A stretch of DNA of 10,264 nucleotides, taken from Candidatus Altarchaeota archaeon (GTDB lineage: Archaea > Altiarchaeota > Altiarchaeia > IMC4 > SCGC-AAA252-I15). The stretch covers positions 1-10,264 of the forward strand of contig JAHIYG010000091.1 of the NCBI GenBank assembly GCA_018815265.1, in the 5' to 3' direction. The notes under the pieces are model-generated. The model searched no databases, was not told the origin of the DNA, and saw only the letters and a program-made list of their open reading frames with translations. A program made the translations under genes and the position numbers. Shown piece after piece: positions 1 to 6,570 of this stretch. Numbering within the stretch: position 1 is the stretch's first letter; each line of letters opens with the position of its first letter.

Positions 1-688
1 AATAGTGCCTCAAGAGGATATGCCTTTTACAAAGGATGGCATAGTTCCAGACATAATCATGAATCCGCACGCGATACCCTCTAGAATGACGGTGGGCCAC
101 GTGCTTGAGATGATAGGTGGTAAGGTCGGTTCAATGGAGGGTCGTCTTGTAAACTCCACAGCATTCTCAAATGAAGAGGAAGATGACCTAAGGAACACGC
201 TTGAAAAGTATGGATTCAAGAGGAGTGGGAAGGAAGTACTCTACAACGGCAAAACAGGGGAGCGTTTTGAAGTTGAAATATTCATTGGCATAGCATACTA
301 TCAGAAACTACATCACATGGTGGCAAACAAGGTGCATGCAAGAAGCAGGGGCCCAGTCCAAATGCTTACAAGACAACCGACAGAAGGACGTGCAAGAGAG
401 GGAGGACTAAGGTTCGGTGAGATGGAGCGTGACTGCCTTATCGGTCACGGTGCATCGATGATGTTGAAGGACAGGCTCTTGGACGAGTCAGACAAGGTTG
501 TGGTGCCGATATGCAGCAAATGCGGGATGGTCGCAGTAAACGACGTCGACAGAAGGCAAATATATTGTCCATTATGCGGTGACGTGCCGACATATCCTGT
601 AGAGATGGCATATGCATTCAAACTACTAATAAATGAACTTATGGGGATGTGTGTATTCCCAAAGCTTAAACTGAGTGATAAAGCATGA
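1..688 (+). CDS. rpoB: DNA-directed RNA polymerase subunit B, C-terminal part (5' end outside window)
   Basis: This is the last 228 or so residues of the second-largest RNA polymerase subunit, which forms one side of the active-centre cleft. The frame is open from base 2, so the gene is cut by the window edge. Visible family blocks are the DMPFT...NPHAIPSRMT segment near the start, the VHARSRGPVQ block, and the GRAREGG...GEMERDC block (about 386-436), followed by LIGHGAS. The C-terminal domain has a zinc ribbon with CxxC pairs: Cys codons at 512 and 521 (CSKC) and at 566 and 575 (CPLC). Archaeal RpoB is a single chain in some lineages and split into B' and B'' in others. Only the distal part is here, so the two cannot be told apart. 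The stop overlaps the rpoA1 start in an ATGA, suggesting coupled translation of subunits made in equal amounts. Confidence 0.97.
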   Translation, partial: IVPQEDMPFTKDGIVPDIIMNPHAIPSRMTVGHVLEMIGGKVGSMEGRLVNSTAFSNEEEDDLRNTLEKYGFKRSGKEVLYNGKTGERFEVEIFIGIAYYQKLHHMVANKVHARSRGPVQMLTRQPTEGRAREGGLRFGEMERDCLIGHGASMMLKDRLLDESDKVVVPICSKCGMVAVNDVDRRQIYCPLCGDVPTYPVEMAYAFKLLINELMGMCVFPKLKLSDKA

Positions 689-3210
689 TAGTCCGCAAAA
701 AAATAAACCACATAGAGTTTGGGGTGCTCTCCTCAAAGATGATACAGAAGATGAGCGCTGCCAGAATCTACACTCCAAACACATACGACGACGATGGATA
801 CCCTGTGGAGGGAGGGCTTATGGACTCACGTTTGGGAGTCATAGACCCCGGCATACGCTGCAAAACTTGCGGTGGCCGCCTAGGAGAGTGTCAAGGACAC
901 TTTGGTCACATACAACTCACAAGGCCAGTTATCCACGTCGGATATGCAAAGGAAATATACAACATGCTCAGGGCAACATGCAAAAACTGCGGCCGCCTAT
1001 TATTGACACAGGAGGACATAGGCAAAATAAGGGATAAGGCATCTAATTCTCATCCGGGAGTTGATGAACTATGGATTCGTTCGATAAAAGTTACAAACAA
1101 CGAAGACAAATGCCCCCATTGTGAGGAAACACAGACAAAAATAAAGTTTGTGAGGCCATACAGTTACTATGAAGATGAGGATAACCTCCTGGTTACGGAT
1201 ATCAGGGAGCGATTCGAGAAAGTGACAGATGATGACCTCGCTATACTTGACATGAAAATCCGCCCTGAATGGTTGATTCTCACGGCGATACCTGTTCTTC
1301 CTATAACTGCTCGGCCGTCCATTACCTTGGAGTCTGCAGACAGGAGCGAAGATGACCTCACGCACAAACTCGTCGACATACTGCGCATAAACCAGCGGCT
1401 TGAAGAAAATATAAACTCCGGGGCGCCGCAGCTAATCATAGAAGACCTATGGGACCTCTTACAGTACCACGTCGCAACATACTTCGACAATGGAATAACA
1501 GGGATACCGCCCGCGAGACACAGATCTGGGAGGCCTCTTAAGACCATAGCTCAGAGGCTAAAGAGCAAGGAAGGGCGTTTCAGAAACAATCTCTCAGGTA
1601 AGCGGGTTAATTTTTCAGCCCGTACTGTGGTGTCCCCCGACCCAAACATTTCAATAGATGAAGTTGGTGTTCCACCTTATGTGGCGATGGAGTTGACGAC
1701 TCCTGAGGAGGTAAACGAGAGAAATATTGAACGTCTCAGAGAGATGATATTAAACGGTAGTGAATTCTACCCTGGTGCTCACAACGTAATCTCTGGCGGA
1801 AGGAGAAAGAGGGTTCTCCCAGATACTAAGGAGACAGTTGCTGAAATGTTAGCTACAGGCGACATCGTAGAGAGGATGCTCATAGACGGTGACGTAGTCC
1901 TATTCAACCGGCAGCCTTCACTGCATCGGCAGTCAATGATGTGCCACCGCGTTAAGGTGCTGCCATACAACACATTCAGGCTGAACACTGCTGTCTGTGC
2001 ACCATACAACGCAGACTTCGACGGCGACGAAATGAATCTACATGCACCTCAGAGCGAGGAGGCGGTCGCTGAAGCAGAGCTTTTGATGAAGGTTTCTGAA
2101 AACATAATAAGTCCAAGATACGGTGGTCCGATAATAGGAGGACGCCATGACCACGTCACAGGCGCGTATATTCTCACTCGCGAGGGGGTTGAGTTCTCAA
2201 GGCCTCAAGCGTTGGATATAACGAAAAACATAGTCAAACTTCCTGAAGGCAAAAAGTTCACTGGCAAGGATATTTTCTCGCTTCTTCTTCCGCAGGACCT
2301 CGACTTCGAATACAAGAACAAAATGGGTAAGAAGGCGTCTGCAGATGATAAGAGGGCTCAGCAAGAGGGTCATGTGAAGATTGTCAAGGGCCGGATTCTT
2401 TCCGGGGCGATAGATGCTGAGGGTATGGCTGGAGCGCTACTGAATGAAATTGCAATCAGGTACGGCAATGAGAGAGCAAAAGAATACATTGACAATTCTA
2501 CAAGGCTTTCAATCAACTCCTTGATGAAATTCGGATTCAGCGTTGGTATCGACGAGCAGGATATGCCGGATGACGGAAAAAAAGAGCTTTCAACCCTCCT
2601 TAAATCGGTCGAAGTCAGAGTGAATGACCTGATTAAATTGCATGAACAGGGGGAATTAAAGATAATACCTGGTAAATCGAGTTCAGAATCCCTTGAAGAC
2701 TACATAATGATGGAATTGGGCAAATCAAGGACCGATGCCGGGAAAATAGCTGAAAGATACGCGAAAAACAACAGTGCCGTGCTTATGGCTAAAACAGGTG
2801 CTAGAGGTAGTTTATTGAATCTGACTCAGATGGCTGGTTGCGTCGGGCAGCAGGCAGTTAGAGGAGAGAGAATCAAGAGAGGATATTATGACCGGACTCT
2901 TTCACATTTCAAGAAGAATGATTTAAGCTCTGAAGCAGAGGGTTTTGTGAGATCAAACTTCAAGAGGGGTTTGAGACCGACTGAATACTTCTTCCACAGT
3001 ATGGGCGGCCGTGAAGGACTGGTCGACACAGCTATTAGAACAGGTCGGTCAGGTTACATGCAGAGAAGATTAATCAACGCACTCCAAGACTTGGTAGTGT
3101 TCCCTGACCGGACAGTCAGGGGAGATGGGGGTGCAATAATACAGTTCATCTACGGCGAAGATGGAATTGACCCGTCTAAGAGGGGTCACGTTAAAAAGTA
3201 CCTAAAATGA
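685..3210 (+). CDS. rpoA1: DNA-directed RNA polymerase subunit A' (RpoA1)
   Basis: This is the N-terminal two-thirds of the archaeal largest RNA polymerase subunit and carries the catalytic Mg site; 841 aa is within the usual archaeal range. From the N-terminus I see the clamp zinc site C59, C62, C69, H72; a second site C99, C102, C143, C146; the GRFRNNLSGKRVNFSARTVV block (about 297-316); RQPSLH (409-414); the catalytic NADFDGD (442-448), whose three Asp bind Mg2+; and the bridge helix region (about 766-793, FFHSMGGREG then SGYMQRR). It ends after the ...YGEDGIDPSK segment, the normal archaeal split point before the trigger loop and jaw, so it is not truncated. The ATG overlaps the rpoB stop by 4 nt. 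A weak SD-like GAGTGAT lies at 673-679. It ends in ATGA with rpoA2. Confidence 0.99.
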   Translation: MIVRKKINHIEFGVLSSKMIQKMSAARIYTPNTYDDDGYPVEGGLMDSRLGVIDPGIRCKTCGGRLGECQGHFGHIQLTRPVIHVGYAKEIYNMLRATCKNCGRLLLTQEDIGKIRDKASNSHPGVDELWIRSIKVTNNEDKCPHCEETQTKIKFVRPYSYYEDEDNLLVTDIRERFEKVTDDDLAILDMKIRPEWLILTAIPVLPITARPSITLESADRSEDDLTHKLVDILRINQRLEENINSGAPQLIIEDLWDLLQYHVATYFDNGITGIPPARHRSGRPLKTIAQRLKSKEGRFRNNLSGKRVNFSARTVVSPDPNISIDEVGVPPYVAMELTTPEEVNERNIERLREMILNGSEFYPGAHNVISGGRRKRVLPDTKETVAEMLATGDIVERMLIDGDVVLFNRQPSLHRQSMMCHRVKVLPYNTFRLNTAVCAPYNADFDGDEMNLHAPQSEEAVAEAELLMKVSENIISPRYGGPIIGGRHDHVTGAYILTREGVEFSRPQALDITKNIVKLPEGKKFTGKDIFSLLLPQDLDFEYKNKMGKKASADDKRAQQEGHVKIVKGRILSGAIDAEGMAGALLNEIAIRYGNERAKEYIDNSTRLSINSLMKFGFSVGIDEQDMPDDGKKELSTLLKSVEVRVNDLIKLHEQGELKIIPGKSSSESLEDYIMMELGKSRTDAGKIAERYAKNNSAVLMAKTGARGSLLNLTQMAGCVGQQAVRGERIKRGYYDRTLSHFKKNDLSSEAEGFVRSNFKRGLRPTEYFFHSMGGREGLVDTAIRTGRSGYMQRRLINALQDLVVFPDRTVRGDGGAIIQFIYGEDGIDPSKRGHVKKYLK

Positions 3211-4295
3211 AAGAGGAAATACCACTTGCGATACAGGAGAAGTTAGAGAGATTAAGTGCTGAGGAAAAGAAGCAATTCCTTAAAGCATATGATATTGCTC
3301 TTATCACACCTGGTGAGGCGGTAGGTACTGTTGCTGCCCAGTCCATAGGGGAGCCAGGAACTCAGATGACTTTGAGGACATTCCACTATGCGGGGGTCGT
3401 TGAACTTTCAGTTCCATTGGGTCTTCCGAGAATCATTGAAATCATAGATGCTAAAAGAACTCCAAAAAATGCCATAACAATGGTTTATCTCACAGATCCG
3501 CACAATAAAACCAAAAAATCAGCGGATGAGATAGCAATCCAGTTAAGGGAAGTCATGCTCAAAGACGTTGCTGAAGTTAGGGTGGACTTGCCAAGAAACA
3601 GGATTCGGGTGAAGACTGATGACTCTGATGCAGTCGAATACATAAACTCATTCGAGGGTGTCACACACCGTGGCAATGAATATATCATCTCTTCGGAGAC
3701 GCCTGCTGAGGTCCAGAGGAACAAGAACAAACTCATGAGGAAGAAGCTCCGTGGGGTGAAGGACATAAAAAGAGCATTCATCAGAAAGAAGGATGAAGAG
3801 TATATGATATACGCTGAGGGTTCTAATCTGAGGGGATTGATGGAAGTTGAAGGCATAGATCATTCTCGCATCATGACCAATGACATATACCAAATCGGTG
3901 AGACACTCGGCATCGAAGCAGCTAGGAACGCCATAATCAATGAGATGATTGCGGTCTTGGAGGATCAGGATTTGAATGTTGACATACGTCACATAATGCT
4001 TGTTGCAGACCAGCAGACTTACACTGGGAGGATACAGGCTGTTGGTCGTCAGGGTATTTCAGGAAACAAGGGTTCGGTACTTGCGAGGGCTGCGTTCGAG
4101 GAGACTGAGAAACACATACTTAATGCGGCTTTAAAGAGCGAAGTCGACCCGTTAGAGGGCGTGGCTGAAAACATCATTATAGGGCAGCCTGTGCCTGTGG
4201 GGACTGGAGTCGTTGAATTGGCTGTTAAAGCGGATATAATACCTAACACAAAGTTAAAGATTAAAAAAACAGATGAAACAGAAGGTGATGAGTAA
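3207..4295 (+). CDS. rpoA2: DNA-directed RNA polymerase subunit A'' (RpoA2)
   Basis: This is the C-terminal third of the largest RNA polymerase subunit, a separate chain in archaea that joins RpoA1. It is 362 aa. It begins with ITPGEAVGTVAAQSIGEPGT (33-52), leading into the trigger loop QMTLRTFHYAG (53-63). H60 corresponds to the trigger-loop histidine that assists nucleotide addition in Rpb1. The jaw-like middle part is more variable. The C-terminal block contains GRIQAVGRQGISGNKGSVLA (274-293) and ends with GTGVVEL plus a charged tail. The ATG overlaps the rpoA1 stop by 4 nt. No good SD lies within 15 nt upstream, so translation may depend on coupling with rpoA1. The stop shares one base with the rpl30e start (TAATG). 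The presence of RpoA2 is one of the clearest archaeal markers here. Confidence 0.99.
   Translation: MKEEIPLAIQEKLERLSAEEKKQFLKAYDIALITPGEAVGTVAAQSIGEPGTQMTLRTFHYAGVVELSVPLGLPRIIEIIDAKRTPKNAITMVYLTDPHNKTKKSADEIAIQLREVMLKDVAEVRVDLPRNRIRVKTDDSDAVEYINSFEGVTHRGNEYIISSETPAEVQRNKNKLMRKKLRGVKDIKRAFIRKKDEEYMIYAEGSNLRGLMEVEGIDHSRIMTNDIYQIGETLGIEAARNAIINEMIAVLEDQDLNVDIRHIMLVADQQTYTGRIQAVGRQGISGNKGSVLARAAFEETEKHILNAALKSEVDPLEGVAENIIIGQPVPVGTGVVELAVKADIIPNTKLKIKKTDETEGDE
4282..4289 (+). promoter_or_regulatory. Shine-Dalgarno site of rpl30e
   Basis: AAGGTGAT lies five bases before the rpl30e ATG, inside the last codons of rpoA2. It complements the GGAGGTGAT-binding 3' end expected of archaeal 16S rRNA, and so supports the ATG at 4295 as the start. 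Confidence 0.75.
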
Positions 4296-4588
4296 TGGTT
4301 GATTTGAAAAAACTAAAGAATGCAGTCGAGACTGGCAGAGTGGAGTTGGGATATAACAAGACTGTAAAGTCCGTCCTCATGTCAACACCTAAGGCAGTCG
4401 TTTTGTCCGGCGACATACCCAAGGATATGAGGCAGTCGATTGAATACTACTGCTGGCTTGTGTCTGTCCCCCTGATTGTCGCCAAGGAAAATGGTTTAGA
4501 TTTGGGCTCAAGTTTGGGGAGAAGTCATACGATAACTTCTCTTTCAATACTTGACGAGGGCGACTCAAGCATTGTTGAGGCCCAATGA
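4295..4588 (+). CDS. rpl30e: 50S ribosomal protein eL30 (L30e)
   Basis: This is a 97-residue protein of the L7Ae/L30e/S12e/Gadd45 family, a large-subunit ribosomal protein shared by archaea and eukaryotes. Many members bind kink-turn RNA. Family features are the KAVVLSGDIPKDMRQSIEYY strand-helix unit (33-52), the central VPLIVAK strand (58-64), and the LGSSLGRSHTITSLSILDEG segment (70-89), where family members have a LG..LGRPHTV..L.. sequence. Its position between rpoA2 and nusA is the standard archaeal one, which favours eL30 over other L7Ae-like proteins. It starts one base into the rpoA2 stop with a strong SD and ends in ATGA with nusA. Confidence 0.95.
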   Translation: MVDLKKLKNAVETGRVELGYNKTVKSVLMSTPKAVVLSGDIPKDMRQSIEYYCWLVSVPLIVAKENGLDLGSSLGRSHTITSLSILDEGDSSIVEAQ

Positions 4589-5022
4589 AGGTGGCCAAAC
4601 TAAGGTACTCTACAGACGATCTGAAGCACATAGCATTTTTTGAATCAAACACTAAAGCCAAGGTTATCGACTTCCTGCGGCAAAATGATACATTGTGTTT
4701 TGTCATAGCCAAGGGAGACATGGGTTTAGCGATTGGTAAAGCAGGGGCTAAAATAGACAAAATCAGGAAGTCCCTCAGTAAACAAGTTATTGTGTTCGAA
4801 TTCGACGACGTCCCTGAGAACTTCATCAAGAACATGCTGCATCCAATTGAAGTCTACGCAATCGAAGTAGCGAACACATCAGATGAAAAGACAGCGTTGG
4901 TTCAGCTCTCAATTGAAGACCGTTCAAGAGCAGTTGGCCAGGGCGGGTCAAGACTCAAAATAATGAAACAACTAGCCAAAAGACATCACAACGTAGATGA
5001 TATCAGAATAAAGGCGATCTAG
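4585..5022 (+). CDS. nusA: NusA-like transcription factor, archaeal two-KH form
   Basis: This 145-aa protein contains only the two KH RNA-binding domains of bacterial NusA. It lacks the N-terminal polymerase-binding domain, S1 domain and C-terminal repeats, as is normal for archaeal NusA. KH1 has its GxxG loop at G51-G54 (GKAG, within LAIGKAGAKI). KH2 has GQGG at 118-121 (within AVGQGGSRLKIMKQL). Archaeal NusA is thought to act in termination or elongation; that role comes from family knowledge. The ATG overlaps the rpl30e stop by 4 nt, with a short GAGG at 4577-4580 as a likely SD. It is the last gene of the RNA polymerase cluster here, followed by the 150-nt gap. Confidence 0.95.
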   Translation: MKVAKLRYSTDDLKHIAFFESNTKAKVIDFLRQNDTLCFVIAKGDMGLAIGKAGAKIDKIRKSLSKQVIVFEFDDVPENFIKNMLHPIEVYAIEVANTSDEKTALVQLSIEDRSRAVGQGGSRLKIMKQLAKRHHNVDDIRIKAI

Positions 5023-5043
5023 TTTCCATAAACTAAAACCGTG

Positions 5044-5093
5044 CTATTTTTATATCACCTCTTCCTATTTGTTGTACTTCATTTTGGTTGGTT
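5044..5093 (+). terminator. T-rich tract after nusA, possible archaeal terminator
   Basis: The region after the nusA stop is rich in T on the coding strand, including TTTTT at 5047-5051, TTT at 5068-5070 and TTTT at 5083-5086. Archaeal RNA polymerase can terminate on U-rich runs without a hairpin, and this is the only gap in the window where transcription could sensibly end. The assignment is an inference. The same bases include the TATA-like element of the next promoter, and read-through into rps12 cannot be excluded. Confidence 0.3.
5047..5055 (+). promoter_or_regulatory. Archaeal TATA-box-like element, candidate promoter of the rps12-secY operon
   Basis: TTTTTATAT is a fair match to the archaeal TATA box (TTTAWATA-like). 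It is preceded by an A-rich stretch at 5034-5038, but there is no perfect BRE directly adjacent. With the usual 22-27 nt from box to start site, transcription would begin near 5078-5083 and leave a leader of about 90 nt before the rps12 ATG. It is the best promoter candidate in the only intergenic gap. A weaker alternative, TTAGAAAA at 5143-5150, would give a nearly leaderless mRNA. Confidence 0.4.
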
Positions 5094-5145
5094 AATTGCC
5101 GGCGGGGCCTGGTATGTCCGGTCTGCAACACTACCTGCCAGTTAG
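5092..5145 (+). promoter_or_regulatory. Potential structured RNA element in the rps12 leader
   Basis: A GC-rich island sits inside an otherwise AT-rich gap. By hand it pairs as follows: 5092-5097 with 5140-5145 (six pairs, two of them G-U); a three-base bulge at 5098-5100 on the 5' side; 5101-5106 with 5134-5139 (GGCGGG with CCTGCC, one G-U); then a small apical hairpin, 5109-5112 with 5118-5121 (one G-U) around a five-base loop. It would lie in the untranslated leader if the TATA element at 5047-5055 is used. It matches no riboswitch or kink-turn I recognise, since no tandem G-A pairs flank the bulge. Its role is unknown; autoregulation by a ribosomal protein is one possibility. No energy calculation or alignment was done. 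Confidence 0.3.
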
Positions 5146-5172
5146 AAAATTCTGATTTAGTCTTTTGTAAAA

Positions 5173-5601
5173 ATGGGCAAGGGCGAATTTGCAGCTAAGA
5201 AGCTGCAGGATACGAGGAAGAAGTTCCGGTGGAGCAAGGCAGACTATTCACGGAGGGTCAGGAAACTTAAGGAGCGGCACGACCCGTTGGAGGGTGCTCC
5301 TCAGGGTAAAGGTATTGTTTTGGAGAAGGTTGGTATCGAGGCGAAACAACCCAACTCCGCAATCAGGAAATGCGTGAGGGTTCAGCTAATCAAAAACGGC
5401 AGGCAGGTCACGGCATTTTGTCCTAAAAACAGAGCAGTTACATTCATTGAAGAACACGACCAAGTCATGATTGAGGGGCTTGGAGGCAGGAAAGGCCGTT
5501 CCATGGGTGACCTGTCTGGTGTCAGATACAAAGTCATTAAGGTAAACGACATCTCCTTGAACGAGCTTGTTAGGGGCCGCAAGGAGAAGCCGCAGAGGTA
5601 A
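5173..5601 (+). CDS. rps12: 30S ribosomal protein uS12
   Basis: This is a decoding-centre ribosomal protein of 142 aa, the normal archaeal length. The N-terminal MGKGEFAAKKL...RKKFRWS block is the archaeal/eukaryotic form. KQPNSAIRK (58-66) is the conserved loop that reaches the A site, and FCPKNRAVTFIEEHDQV (82-98) and GGRKGRSMGDLSGVRYKVIKV (104-124) are the other conserved blocks. At the DxxG position the sequence is D-L-S-G, where most homologues I know have Pro before Gly (S115 here). The ATG is chosen because the protein begins exactly as family members do. No SD is visible within 20 nt upstream, so initiation may be leaderless or depend on the leader. The C-terminus GRKEKPQR looks complete. 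The next gene is rps8, not the rps7 expected here in archaea. Confidence 0.98.
   Translation: MGKGEFAAKKLQDTRKKFRWSKADYSRRVRKLKERHDPLEGAPQGKGIVLEKVGIEAKQPNSAIRKCVRVQLIKNGRQVTAFCPKNRAVTFIEEHDQVMIEGLGGRKGRSMGDLSGVRYKVIKVNDISLNELVRGRKEKPQR
5595..5599 (+). promoter_or_regulatory. Shine-Dalgarno-like site of rps8 inside the rps12 end
   Basis: GAGGT lies five bases before the rps8 ATG and overlaps the first base of the rps12 TAA. It ties rps8 translation to the terminal codons of rps12, which argues that the rps12-rps8 junction is a true biological arrangement. Confidence 0.5.
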
Positions 5602-5604
5602 AAA

Positions 5605-5994
5605 ATGAGGCATGACCCGTTAAACGACGCGATTTCAACGATTAAGAATGCTGAAAGAACAGGCAAGAGTGAATGCACTGTAAAGCCCAAGTCCAAAATG
5701 CTGTTGTCATTGCTTTCCATCCTCCAGCAGAGAGGGTATGTCGGGGAATATGAGGTTGTTGAAGACAATCGTGGTGGCAGAATAAATGTCAAGTTGGTTA
5801 GGAGGATAAACGACTGCGGAATAATCAAGCCGAGATATCCAGTCAAACATAAGGATTTCGACTCTTGGGAACAGAGATACCTGCCCTCCCAGGGCTTTGG
5901 AGTGCTTGTAATATCTACTTCAAAGGGCGTCATGAGCCATGAGGAGGCCAAATCAAAAGGTCTTGGCGGGAAACTGATAGCATATGCATATTAA
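5605..5994 (+). CDS. rps8: 30S ribosomal protein uS8
   Basis: This 129-aa small-subunit protein binds the central domain of 16S rRNA. It begins RHDPLNDAISTIKNAER (2-18), close to the family consensus, and ends with the signature GFGVLVISTSKGVMSHEEA (97-115) and KGLGGKLIAYAY. The STSKGVMSHEEA segment contacts the rRNA in known structures. In bacteria S8 represses the spc operon by binding its mRNA, and archaeal S8 can also bind its own mRNA, as reported in Methanocaldococcus, so autoregulation is plausible but not shown here. It starts three bases after the rps12 stop and is followed by rpl6 after nine bases. The uS14 and uL5 genes usually found just upstream are missing. Confidence 0.98.
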   Translation: MRHDPLNDAISTIKNAERTGKSECTVKPKSKMLLSLLSILQQRGYVGEYEVVEDNRGGRINVKLVRRINDCGIIKPRYPVKHKDFDSWEQRYLPSQGFGVLVISTSKGVMSHEEAKSKGLGGKLIAYAY

Positions 5995-6003
5995 ACCATA
6001 AAG

Positions 6004-6567
6004 ATGGAAGATAAGAAACACAGTAGTGAAATAGAGGTTGACCTCATAGAAGGGGCTGAAGTAGAGGTTAAAGGCCGGACAATAGATGTTAAAGGGCCGA
6101 AGGGTGGGTTGTCCTGGAAGTTCAAGGAGGATTTCATCCAACTTGAGAAAAAAGACGGGAAAGTCATGATTTCTGCAAGGAGCAAGAGATATCCTCTTAG
6201 AAAGCAGATGGCTATAATGGGGGCTATTGCAGGCCACATCAAGAACATGATGGCTGGAGTAACAGAAGGTTTCACATATAAGTTGAGGATAGTGTACTCT
6301 CATTTTCCCATGAAGGTTCAAGTAAAGGGGACTGATGTTACAATCGACAATTTTTTGGGGGAAAAATATCCTCGAAAGGCAAAAATATTCGAGGGTGTGA
6401 AGGTTGACGTCAAGGGGTCTGATGTCACGGTGTCTGGTATAGACAAGGAGAAGGTCGGACAGACTGCGGCAAACATCGAGCAGGATGCGATTGTGAGAAA
6501 ACTTGACAAGCGTGTGTTCCAAGATGGGATATACATAATCGAAAAACACGGTAAATTAATAATCTAA
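6004..6567 (+). CDS. rpl6: 50S ribosomal protein uL6
   Basis: This 187-aa large-subunit protein sits near the sarcin-ricin loop and factor-binding site. It shows the two homologous L6 domains: domain 1 with VEVKGRTIDVKGPKGGLS (20-37) and domain 2 with FPMKVQVKGTDVTI (101-114), NFLGEKYPRKAKI (116-128), VKVDVKGSDVTVSG (132-145) and the VGQTAANIEQ helix (151-160). The length is normal for archaeal uL6. No SD precedes the ATG (the upstream bases are ACCATAAAG), so initiation probably depends on ribosomes arriving from rps8. Some homologues have a few more N-terminal residues, but the first 15 residues here read naturally into the domain and no better start exists after the rps8 stop. Confidence 0.97.
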   Translation: MEDKKHSSEIEVDLIEGAEVEVKGRTIDVKGPKGGLSWKFKEDFIQLEKKDGKVMISARSKRYPLRKQMAIMGAIAGHIKNMMAGVTEGFTYKLRIVYSHFPMKVQVKGTDVTIDNFLGEKYPRKAKIFEGVKVDVKGSDVTVSGIDKEKVGQTAANIEQDAIVRKLDKRVFQDGIYIIEKHGKLII

Positions 6568-6570
6568 AAA

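Noticed and set aside
675..1037. 120-codon + strand frame overlapping the rpoA1 start
   Set aside because: It is out of frame within the conserved zinc-site region of rpoA1. Its Arg/His/Pro-rich product resembles no protein family.
5092..5145. C/D-box or H/ACA guide RNA in the nusA-rps12 gap
   Set aside because: A CTGA at 5152-5155 resembles a D box, but no matching C box (RTGATGA) is present upstream, and the hairpin does not have a convincing H/ACA pocket or kink-turn.
5382..5951. 189-codon open frame on the minus strand across rps12 and rps8
   Set aside because: It lies antisense to two strongly conserved ribosomal protein genes, has no recognisable domain, and crosses their junction. 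It is a shadow of their codon use.
5953..6549. 198-codon open frame on the minus strand over rpl6
   Set aside because: It is fully antisense to uL6, with a composition typical of reverse-frame translation and no motif.
6551..6570. AT-rich stretch at the rpl6-rpl32e junction as an internal promoter
   Set aside because: It falls in the last uL6 codons and the three-base gap, leaves no room for a start site upstream of the ATG, and shows no good TATA/BRE pair.
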